6,791 nucleotides of DNA from Actinomycetota bacterium. Lineage in GTDB: Bacteria > Actinomycetota > Thermoleophilia > Solirubrobacterales > 70-9. Where the stretch lies: positions 1-6,791 of the forward strand of contig VAYL01000043.1 in the NCBI GenBank assembly GCA_005884305.1, in the 5' to 3' direction. The notes beneath the pieces were generated by a model. That model was not told the origin of the DNA. It ran no database searches and was given only the letters and a program-made list of their open reading frames with translations. This document shows, one piece after another, positions 1-4,814 of this stretch (its first letter is position 1; every line of letters starts with the position of its first letter). Position numbers and translations under genes: made by a program.

Positions 1-59
1 AGATCCGCGAGGGACTTCGCAGCTTGCAAGAGATCGACATCGTCGATCGGTACCGATGA
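1..59 (+). CDS. C-terminal end of an upstream gene, possibly DisA (diadenylate cyclase)
   Basis: Only the last 18 codons are in the window. The frame beginning at base 3 reads IREGLRSLQEIDIVDRYR and stops at TGA 57-59. This TGA overlaps the carD ATG as ATGA, a usual sign of translational coupling, which supports a real gene end. The 'I-R-E-G-L' run followed by a 'DRY'-like tail resembles the end of the helix-hairpin-helix DNA-binding domain of DisA, the c-di-AMP synthase. From memory, disA lies near carD and/or ispD-ispF in several Gram-positive lineages. The stretch is too short to be sure: that a gene ends here is fairly likely, while DisA is a guess from motif and neighbourhood. Confidence 0.5.
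   Translation, partial: IREGLRSLQEIDIVDRYR
32..48 (+). promoter_or_regulatory. Short hairpin just upstream of the carD start
   Basis: GATCGAC and GTCGATC are perfect 7-base arms around a 3-base loop. The hairpin ends seven bases before the carD ATG, where a ribosome binding site would lie, and no good Shine-Dalgarno is visible there. It could hide the start until ribosomes from the upstream gene open it. It also lies inside the upstream coding sequence (codons for the IDIVDR region), so it may be chance. Confidence 0.25.
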
Positions 60-673
60 ATCCGACGGCTGCAGCCGCGGCCGTCCCAACGAAGGAGGAC
101 GAAATTCCAGAGCTAGCTACCGCGGACGACGCACTCGACCTCGAGGACGAGCTCGGCCCCGTCGAGTGCACCTTCGACGAGGGCGACAACGTCGTCTATC
201 CGCACCACGGGGCCGGGGTCGTAATGAAGAAGGAGACGAAGGATCTCCTGGGTGAGAAGCGGGACTACCTGACCATCAAGATCCTCCACAACGACATGAC
301 GGTCATGGTCCCCTGCGAGAACGCGCACGTGGCAGGGCTGCGACGCGTGATCGCAGGCGAAGAGGTTGACAAGGTGATCAAGGTTCTGACCGGCGAAGTC
401 TCGGACATGCCGAAGAACTGGAACCGCCGGTTTAAGTACAACCGCGAGAAGATCAAGACGGGCGACGTCTTCGAGCTCGCGGAAGTGGTACGCAACCTCG
501 CGATCCGCGAATGGGAGAAGGGCCTCTCGACGGGGGAGAAGCAGATGTACACCCGGGCCAAGAAGATCCTCGCCTCCGAGTTCATGTACGCACTCGAAAA
601 GGACGAGGACGGCGCTGAGGCATACCTGGACGAGCTGCTGGAGGAGCGCTTCGGCGCCAAGGCGTCTGCCTGA
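56..673 (+). CDS. carD: CarD/CdnL-family RNA polymerase-binding transcription regulator
   Basis: CarD proteins bind the RNA polymerase beta subunit and the upstream edge of the promoter bubble and stabilise open complexes, notably at rRNA and housekeeping promoters. Residues about 38-95 form the Tudor-like polymerase-interaction domain, opening with FDEGDNVVYPHHGAGVV. The helical C-terminal DNA-binding domain follows, with a tryptophan (W122, in PKNWNRRFK) at the place of the conserved CarD tryptophan that contacts the promoter fork. The 205 residues exceed the usual 160 or so because of an acidic, alanine-rich N-terminal extension of about 38 residues. ATG 56 overlaps the preceding stop as ATGA, which favours this start. 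A perfect AAGGAGG lies inside the frame at 92-98, five bases before an in-frame ATT, so a shorter form is conceivable. The 3' end overlaps ispD, implying one transcript. Family assignment is secure. Confidence 0.95.
   Translation: MNPTAAAAAVPTKEDEIPELATADDALDLEDELGPVECTFDEGDNVVYPHHGAGVVMKKETKDLLGEKRDYLTIKILHNDMTVMVPCENAHVAGLRRVIAGEEVDKVIKVLTGEVSDMPKNWNRRFKYNREKIKTGDVFELAEVVRNLAIREWEKGLSTGEKQMYTRAKKILASEFMYALEKDEDGAEAYLDELLEERFGAKASA
92..98 (+). promoter_or_regulatory. Internal consensus Shine-Dalgarno within carD
   Basis: AAGGAGG matches the anti-Shine-Dalgarno perfectly and lies five bases before the in-frame ATT at 104-106. ATT is a rare but known start codon (infC). Initiation there would give a CarD of about 189 residues lacking 16 N-terminal residues. 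Alternatively the motif simply encodes Lys-Glu-Asp in an acidic stretch. Confidence 0.25.
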
Positions 674-1379
674 CGAAGTAGCACCAGCATCAGCGGTCAT
701 CGCGGCCGCCGGCTCCGGCGAAAGGCTGGGGGCCGGCGGCCCGAAGGCCTTCGTCGAGCTCGGCGGACGCCCGCTCCTCGAATGGTCGCTCGACGCGTTC
801 GAGCGCGCTGAGAGCGTCGGATCCGTCATCGTCGCGGTGCCCGCGGGGCAGGAGGCTGCGGTGCGCGACGGGGCGATTGCGGTCGCCGGCGGCGCGAGCC
901 GCTCCGAATCCGTGGCCGAGGGGCTAGAACGGGTGGACGCCGAGATCGTCGCGGTCCACGACGCCGCGCGGCCGCTCGTGACGCCGGCGCTGATCGACGA
1001 GCTCGTCGCGAAGCTCCTCGACCGCCCGGACGCGGCGGCGGTGATCGCGGCCGCGCCGCTCACTGACACCGTCAAGCGGGCGCGTGAGCCACGCCCGGAC
1101 AAGGGCGACTTTCCTCGCGGCGGGCCCACTGTGGCGCAGACGGTGAGCCGCGATCACCTGTGGGCGGCCCAGACCCCTCAGGTGTTCAGGACGGCGGCCC
1201 TGCGCGAGGCCCTGCGCGCCGACCCGCAGCGAATCGCCGCCGCGACCGACGACGCGATGCTGCTGGAGAAGGCGGGCGGCAAGGTCCTCATCCATCCGTC
1301 GCCCTCGGCGAACCTCAAGGTGACGACGCGACTCGATCTACAGATCGCGGAGCTCCTTTTGAGCGACCGCAAGCGTTGA
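666..1379 (+). CDS. ispD: 2-C-methyl-D-erythritol 4-phosphate cytidylyltransferase (IspD)
   Basis: IspD transfers CMP from CTP to 2-C-methyl-D-erythritol 4-phosphate, the third step of the cytosolic MEP pathway to isoprenoid precursors. The CTP-binding loop reads AAAGSGERLGAGGPKAF; further signatures are VHDAARPLVTP, WAAQTPQVFR, ATDDAMLLE and a C-terminal SANLKVTTRLDL. No in-frame ATG, GTG or TTG precedes the conserved N-terminus. The first is GTG at 837, which would remove the nucleotide-binding loop and cannot be right. CTG at 666 gives 237 residues (E. coli has 236) and puts Arg20 and Lys27 at the numbers of the E. coli catalytic residues, so I take it as the start. It overlaps the carD stop by eight bases (CTGCCTGA), with AAGG three bases upstream, suggesting reinitiation by ribosomes finishing carD. 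Function is very secure; the start codon is inferred. Confidence 0.93.
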   Translation: MPDEVAPASAVIAAAGSGERLGAGGPKAFVELGGRPLLEWSLDAFERAESVGSVIVAVPAGQEAAVRDGAIAVAGGASRSESVAEGLERVDAEIVAVHDAARPLVTPALIDELVAKLLDRPDAAAVIAAAPLTDTVKRAREPRPDKGDFPRGGPTVAQTVSRDHLWAAQTPQVFRTAALREALRADPQRIAAATDDAMLLEKAGGKVLIHPSPSANLKVTTRLDLQIAELLLSDRKR

Positions 1380-1405
1380 CGGCGCGGATACGATCCCGGC
1401 GCGGG

Positions 1406-1957
1406 ATGCCCCAGCGCACATTGACAATCGTCTGCGCCTCCGTCGTCAGCGTCCTGGTTGTAGTTGGCGTGGCGATTGCGGGCGGTGCGGCCTCAGGGCA
1501 GCAGGTCCGGGTCGCGCAGGGGAGGTTCTCTCACCACCGCTGGGCTCTCAAGGTGCAAGGGCGGCACGACCGGCGCTGCTACGAGCTGTGGCTGCGGGGC
1601 AAGAGCGTGGCCGACGCCGTCGGCACCTGCAGGCCCGACAAGCACCGACCGCCGCTGTGGAGTCGCTTGGTGGGGATCACCGACGACAGCTCGGCGAGCG
1701 TCGAGTTGAACGTCACGCGGACGCGCGTCCGTGCAATGAGGCTTCGGGTCGGTCATCCGAACTCAGGCCGGCCGCCGAGATGGATGCCGGTGCATACCCG
1801 GCGAATAAGTCGAAGCGACGCGCGCAAAGCAAAGATCCGGCGGAACTTCCGGTTCGCCGTGCTGCACTCGCGGGGGAGGCTCTGCGTCAAGCGGGTCATC
1901 CTCTTCGACCGAAACGGAGACCGCATCGACGATCGTCGAGTCCCCTGCGAGGGCTGA
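1406..1957 (+). CDS. Hypothetical secreted or membrane-anchored basic protein
   Basis: I do not recognise this 183-residue protein. ATG 1406 lies 26 bases after ispD and gives a signal-like N-terminus: short polar residues with Arg4, then a hydrophobic segment at about residues 7-31 (IVCASVVSVLVVVGVAIAGG). The rest is rich in Arg and His and probably lies outside the membrane. It has four cysteines (RRCYELW, GTCRPDK, RLCVKRV, VPCEG), which could form two disulfides. The C-terminus has an acidic stretch, FDRNGDRIDDRRVPCEG, resembling an EF-hand or excalibur-type calcium loop, though imperfectly. The same frame is open upstream to 1160 inside ispD, but that part overlaps ispD and looks like a shadow. 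Only a weak purine-rich site precedes the ATG. The gene could be read through from ispD. It converges on the zinc-ribbon gene and shares a stop-spanning hairpin with it. Confidence 0.6.
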   Translation: MPQRTLTIVCASVVSVLVVVGVAIAGGAASGQQVRVAQGRFSHHRWALKVQGRHDRRCYELWLRGKSVADAVGTCRPDKHRPPLWSRLVGITDDSSASVELNVTRTRVRAMRLRVGHPNSGRPPRWMPVHTRRISRSDARKAKIRRNFRFAVLHSRGRLCVKRVILFDRNGDRIDDRRVPCEG

Positions 1958-1977
1958 GGCGGATGCCGGCGCCTCAG
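1954..1977. terminator. Stem-loop spanning the stop codons of two convergent genes
   Basis: CTGAGGCG (1954-1961) pairs perfectly with CGCCTCAG (1970-1977) across an 8-base loop. One arm contains the TGA of the plus-strand gene, the other the TGA of the minus-strand gene. No T-tract follows on either side, so it is not a classic intrinsic terminator, but its place between converging genes suits a bidirectional stop or 3'-end stabiliser. Confidence 0.5.
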
Positions 1978-2108
1978 TGCACGGCGCCGAATGACTTGTT
2001 CCCTAAGTAACGGCGACCGCACTTCGGGCACTTGCGGAGAAGGATCTGGCCGCCCTGGCCGCAGTGGCGGCAGGTGCGCTTCGGCGGGGGGACGATGTGC
2101 TTCGGCAT
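1974..2108 (-). CDS. Small zinc-ribbon protein (44 residues)
   Basis: Translation of the minus strand from ATG 2108 gives 44 residues starting MPKHIVPPPKRTCRHCG. It carries two CxxC knuckles: Cys13/Cys16 (CRHCG) and Cys27/Cys30 (CPKCG), ten residues apart, the four-cysteine pattern of a rubredoxin-like zinc ribbon. The tail is basic with an LGNKSF segment. The protein is nearly all zinc ribbon, so it probably binds nucleic acid or a protein partner. It is not ribosomal protein L32: the length is similar, but the L32 N-terminal pattern is absent and the cysteine spacing differs. It lies 39 bases downstream of the ATL repair gene on the same strand and probably shares its transcript. The Shine-Dalgarno is poor (purines are scarce before the ATG), so translation may depend on coupling. 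The function is unknown to me. Confidence 0.72.
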   Translation of the reverse strand: MPKHIVPPPKRTCRHCGQGGQILLRKCPKCGRRYLGNKSFGAVH

Positions 2109-2147
2109 GGGGCGGATCGTAGACGGCCCGATTGGGACAAGAGCCGC

Positions 2148-2411
2148 CTACCGGTCGGCGAGGCTCGCCACGTCCGCCCACGCGACGCGCATGTCCACGC
2201 GCTGACCGCGGAAGGGAACGCCCTCCGCCTCCAGCAGCCGCCGCTGGCGTTCCCCCTTGGCTAGCGATCCGTCGGCGCGCACGATCCGGTGCCACGGAAC
2301 GGAGGGGTCCGAGCATTCCGACAGCACCATTCCCGCGAAGCGCGGCGCCTCCGGGGAGAGATCGCCGTAGGTGGTGACGAACCCCTCCGGGACGGAGCGC
2401 GCGCGGCGCAG
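2148..2411 (-). CDS. Alkyltransferase-like (ATL) protein, MGMT DNA-binding-domain family
   Basis: This is the DNA-binding domain of the O6-alkylguanine alkyltransferase family with PWHR (in VPWHRIVRADGSLA) in place of the catalytic PCHR. Trp for Cys is the signature of ATL proteins, which bind O6-alkylguanine without repairing it and hand the lesion to nucleotide excision repair. VTTYGDL holds the tyrosine of the nucleotide-flipping step, and the arginine of PRFAG fits the arginine finger. The C-terminal part (QRRLLEAEGVPFRG, then RVDMRVAW) is typical. The start is odd: the homology begins about ten residues before the first in-frame ATG (2330, inside the domain), yet no in-frame ATG, GTG or TTG occurs back to the stop near 2531. 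I place the start at CTG 2411 (87 residues), but homologous-looking sequence (SRGREV) extends farther. ATG 2455 would serve if there is a one-base frameshift near 2435. Family confident; 5' end unresolved, possibly a pseudogene or sequence error. Confidence 0.75.
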   Translation of the reverse strand: MRRARSVPEGFVTTYGDLSPEAPRFAGMVLSECSDPSVPWHRIVRADGSLAKGERQRRLLEAEGVPFRGQRVDMRVAWADVASLADR

Positions 2412-2463
2412 GACCTCGCGGCCACGAGACCCGACTAAGACGCCGCGCTGGCCATGCGACTCG

Positions 2464-2532
2464 CTATGTCTTGAGGCCGGTGGGATGGATGTCGAGGTTG
2501 TGTTTGGACCCGTGAACGATGATTCCCTTCAT
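2464..2532 (-). CDS. Possible 22-codon ORF upstream of the ATL gene
   Basis: ATG 2532 on the minus strand opens a 22-codon frame beginning MKGIIVHGSKHNLDIHP and ending at TAG 2464. It is preceded by AAAGG with six-base spacing, within a purine-rich stretch, making it the best Shine-Dalgarno on this strand of the window. The peptide has four histidines and no membrane segment. It could be a leader peptide for the ATL gene, a tiny independent protein or the remnant of a longer gene. A perfect TTGACA lies upstream at 2589-2584 (minus), but no good -10 follows at 16-18 bases. Nothing else is evident between the ATL gene and the small membrane protein gene. Confidence 0.3.
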   Translation of the reverse strand: MKGIIVHGSKHNLDIHPTGLKT

Positions 2533-2597
2533 CTGCTGCCTTTCCCTTGGGGGGTCGCGAGCCTCTCCGATGGCGCGGACGATGTCAACGGCCGAGG

Positions 2598-2756
2598 TCA
2601 GCGAGTGAGCAGCACCCATACGAGCGCCGCTGCGAAGCCCATCTGACCGAACGCGAGGGCCGTTCCGAAGTTCGCGGCGCCGGCCGCGGCAGCGATCGCG
2701 CTCGCGGCCGCGAAGGACCCGAGCAGGATCAACAGATCGCGCCAGGTCCTACGCAC
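2598..2756 (-). CDS. Small two-helix membrane protein (52 residues)
   Basis: A GTG at 2756 on the minus strand overlaps the stop of the DUF389 gene by eight bases (GTGCGTAG). It reads 52 residues starting MRRTWRDLLILLGSF and ending at TGA 2598. After a positively charged start come two hydrophobic stretches, about residues 8-28 (alanine-rich) and 31-50 (FGTALAFGQMGFAAALVWVLL), joined by a short GAAN turn. This predicts a helical hairpin with the N-terminus inside by the positive-inside rule. No independent Shine-Dalgarno is visible, so translation probably follows termination of the DUF389 protein. Tight coupling to a membrane protein gene suggests a small subunit or modulator of it. I do not recognise the family. 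The clean two-helix pattern and precise overlap argue for a real gene. Confidence 0.6.
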   Translation of the reverse strand: MRRTWRDLLILLGSFAAASAIAAAAGAANFGTALAFGQMGFAAALVWVLLTR

Positions 2757-3768
2757 CGTCGGTGGGCTTGTAGGTCGCGCTCCCTACGCGGCGGCTGTGG
2801 CCGAGGGGCAATCCCGCGGCGACCCTGGCCTCGTCGTGGAGGTGGGCCCGCCGCCGCCTCATGTACATGCGGCGCTGGATGAACAGTGTCCCGATGCCGG
2901 CCAGGAGGATCGCCGACATGTTCAGCAGAAGCTGCTCCGCCGCGCCGACCCACTCGCGCCCGTCCCAAAGCGCAGCGGCGACGCCGATGTTGGCGGCGGC
3001 TGGAATGGTCGTAACCGAGATCAGTACGCCGATCAGCGCCCCCGACTTCGCCGACGTGAGGGACAGCACGCCGGCGGTCCCCGCGAGGTAGGCGACGATG
3101 AAGCTCCACTCGTTCGGGCTGGAGATGAACTGCGTGAAGGGGTGATGCTCCTGCGTGAAGTCGCTGGGCACGAGCCCGACGGCGTTCAGGAGAAGGACGG
3201 CGAGAAACGTGACGGTGATCCCAACCGGAAAGCCGACGGCCAGGGCGCTGAACGATCGCTTGAAGAGGTCGCGGCGCTTCTCGACGGCCGCGACGCAGAT
3301 GCCGGCGATCGGCCCGAACTCGGGCCCGACGATCATCGCCCCGATGATCAGGACGAGCTGGTCGGTGAGGATGCCGACCATCGCGATCAGCATGGCGAGC
3401 ACCATGAAGATCAGGAAGCTCGCGGAGAGCTCCACGTTCTCGGAGGTCCTGGACTCGACTTCCTCCCAGATGACGGCATCGGTCGGTAATCCCTCGGCGG
3501 CCTTGACCGCTGCCGCCCCGGCGCTTGAGATCTGGGAATCGATCACCTCCATGGCGATCGACCCCTCTCTATCGATCTCGAGCTCCTTGAGGTCGGAGAT
3601 GACGATGCTGGCATCCTCGCGCGCGACGTCGCACAGGATCACATCGCCCTCGGGCTTCCGCGCGACACGCTCCAGGTAGACGAGATTGCAGACCGACGGC
3701 GTGGCGTTCAGCAGATCGAGCGCGTGCTCGGACTGATAACTCGGCACGACGATCCGGAGGTGGACCAT
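2749..3768 (-). CDS. DUF389-family multi-pass membrane protein
   Basis: This 339-residue protein belongs to the DUF389 (uncharacterised hydrophobic domain) family, whose transport or sensing role is not firmly known. A soluble N-terminal domain of about 110 residues (start VHLRIVVPSYQ) alternates strands and helices like the ACT-like domain of relatives. About six membrane segments follow, near residues 115-135, 137-160, 172-200, 222-240, 243-268 and 279-298. The family signature GAMIVGPEFGPIAG lies at 143-156. The C-terminal tail is Arg- and His-rich and probably cytoplasmic. The frame is open 32 codons farther upstream, but ATG 3768 has GGGAG nine bases before it and begins at the conserved domain, so I chose it. 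Its stop overlaps the next small membrane protein gene by eight bases. It is transcribed divergently from the PHP gene. Confidence 0.88.
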   Translation of the reverse strand: MVHLRIVVPSYQSEHALDLLNATPSVCNLVYLERVARKPEGDVILCDVAREDASIVISDLKELEIDREGSIAMEVIDSQISSAGAAAVKAAEGLPTDAVIWEEVESRTSENVELSASFLIFMVLAMLIAMVGILTDQLVLIIGAMIVGPEFGPIAGICVAAVEKRRDLFKRSFSALAVGFPVGITVTFLAVLLLNAVGLVPSDFTQEHHPFTQFISSPNEWSFIVAYLAGTAGVLSLTSAKSGALIGVLISVTTIPAAANIGVAAALWDGREWVGAAEQLLLNMSAILLAGIGTLFIQRRMYMRRRRAHLHDEARVAAGLPLGHSRRVGSATYKPTDGA

Positions 3769-3953
3769 CAGTGGTGTCTCCCGTGGGGACGTGCCCGGTT
3801 GGGCGAGGGCCGGGGGCCGCGAGGCAAGGACGCAGGGCGCAGCCTTTGCTGGCGGCAAAGGCAAGCCCGAGGACGCCGCATGGCGGTCATCCGGGACCGC
3901 CCAATCGGGTGCGTACTCACGGGAGCCACCACTCGGGCTAGCGTACAGGCGCG
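3769..3953. promoter_or_regulatory. Divergent intergenic region between DUF389 and PHP hydrolase genes
   Basis: These 185 bases separate two divergently transcribed genes and must hold the promoters for both, or at least for the DUF389 gene. I find no convincing -35/-10 pair on either strand; GC is high, and GCTAGCGTAC just before the PHP start could be a weak -10. The PHP start has only a weak ribosome binding site. Short open frames here look like chance. Confidence 0.5.
3842..3862. repeat. 8-bp inverted repeat in the divergent promoter region
   Basis: GCCTTTGC (3842-3849) and GCAAAGGC (3855-3862) are perfect arms around a 5-base TGGCG loop. The site is 74 bases from the DUF389 start and 92 from the PHP start. 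It may be an operator for a dimeric regulator acting on both genes, or a hairpin in the 5' leader of either transcript. No T-run follows, so a terminator is less likely. Confidence 0.45.
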
Positions 3954-4814
3954 ATGCTGACCGACTATCACGTGCACTTGCGGCCGGACGAGGTCGAAGG
4001 CGGCGCGGAGGAGTACTTCACGACCGACAACGTGGAGCGGTACCTGGCCGCGGCCGACGAGGCCGGGATCGGGGAGCTCGGCGTCTCCGAGCACGTTCAT
4101 CGCTTCCGGGACGCGCTCGAGGTGTGGGATCACCCGTATTGGCTCCGCCACGCGCGAGACGACCTCGGTGCCTACGCCGGGTTCGTGCGCACGACACCGC
4201 TTCGGCTCGGCATCGAGATGGACTATGTCTCGGGCCGTGAGGACCGAATCGCCAACCTCCTCGACGCCCATCCCTTCGACTACGTGATCGGATCCGTCCA
4301 CTACGTGCGCGACAAGGCGGTGGACCACGACGTCTGGGACATCTGGGAGTCCGTGGGTGACCCGGACCGCGTGTGGGAGCTCTACTTCGAGACCCTGGCC
4401 GAGGCGGCGCGCAGCGGCCTCTACGACGTGCTCGCGCACCCCGATCTCGTCAAGGTGTGGGGCGCGGAGCGGCCGAGCCCCGAGCGGGACCGCCGCTTCT
4501 ATTACGAGCCAGCGGTCGAGGCCATCGCCGCGAGCGGGATCGCGGTCGAGGTCTCCACCGCAGGGCTGCGCAAGCCGGTGGGGGAGATCTATCCGTCGCG
4601 GGAGTTCGCGGAGATGTGCGTCGATGCCGGCGCCACCTTCAGCCTCTCCTCCGACGCCCACGTGCCGGAGCACATCGGCTTCGCCTACGACCGGGCGCTC
4701 GAGGCCATGAACGAGTGGGGGATCCGGAAGGTGTCGGTGTTCGAGGGCCGTGAGCGACGACTGGAGCCAATCGGTCACGCGGGTGCCCGAGCCGGCGCGG
4801 AGAGCTCCGGGTGA
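3954..4814 (+). CDS. PHP-domain phosphoesterase, histidinol-phosphatase (HisJ/HisK)-like
   Basis: The 286-residue protein is a single PHP domain, a TIM-barrel-like metallo-phosphoesterase. Expected metal ligands are present in order: YHVH (His6, His8), Glu46-His47 in GVSEHVHRF, GIEMD (Glu88), GSVHYV (His116), LAHPD (His162) and SSDAH (Asp234, His236). Length and motif order match the HisJ/HisK type, which removes phosphate from L-histidinol phosphate in histidine synthesis. No other his gene is nearby, so the substrate could differ; the PHP family also contains other phosphatases and nucleases. Its 3' end overlaps ispF by four bases (GTGA), implying cotranscription and coupled translation. 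The last 15 or so residues (Gly, Ala, Ser) look like a low-constraint tail. The fold is secure; the specific reaction is moderate. Confidence 0.88.
   Translation: MLTDYHVHLRPDEVEGGAEEYFTTDNVERYLAAADEAGIGELGVSEHVHRFRDALEVWDHPYWLRHARDDLGAYAGFVRTTPLRLGIEMDYVSGREDRIANLLDAHPFDYVIGSVHYVRDKAVDHDVWDIWESVGDPDRVWELYFETLAEAARSGLYDVLAHPDLVKVWGAERPSPERDRRFYYEPAVEAIAASGIAVEVSTAGLRKPVGEIYPSREFAEMCVDAGATFSLSSDAHVPEHIGFAYDRALEAMNEWGIRKVSVFEGRERRLEPIGHAGARAGAESSG

Noticed and set aside
113..1129. 338-codon minus-strand frame
   Set aside because: Antisense to carD and ispD, low-complexity Ser/Arg/Ala composition and no motifs; a GC-bias shadow.
1160..1405. N-terminal extension of the exported protein into ispD
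   Set aside because: These 82 codons overlap ispD out of frame and would bury the signal-like N-terminus that begins at ATG 1406.
1421..1426. TTGACA resembling a -35 box
   Set aside because: Inside the coding sequence of the exported protein, with no matching -10 at proper spacing and no gene start shortly downstream.
1974..2108. Ribosomal protein L32 as identity of the zinc ribbon
   Set aside because: The length is near, but the L32 N-terminal basic motif is absent and the cysteine spacing and flanks differ.
1753..2316. 187-codon minus-strand frame across the zinc ribbon and ATL region
   Set aside because: Another frame gives the zinc ribbon with correctly spaced cysteines and the ATL PWHR motif; this frame has only Arg/Pro-rich sequence.
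2371..2646. 91-codon plus-strand frame
   Set aside because: Overlaps the ATL 5' end and the small membrane protein in antisense; no Shine-Dalgarno or motif.
2797..3489. 230-codon plus-strand frame opposite DUF389
   Set aside because: Strongly charged, repeat-like composition typical of antisense to a membrane protein; DUF389 on the minus strand explains the region.
3768..4778. 336-codon minus-strand frame opposite the PHP gene
   Set aside because: The PHP gene on the plus strand has all catalytic ligands; the antisense translation has none and is biased in composition.
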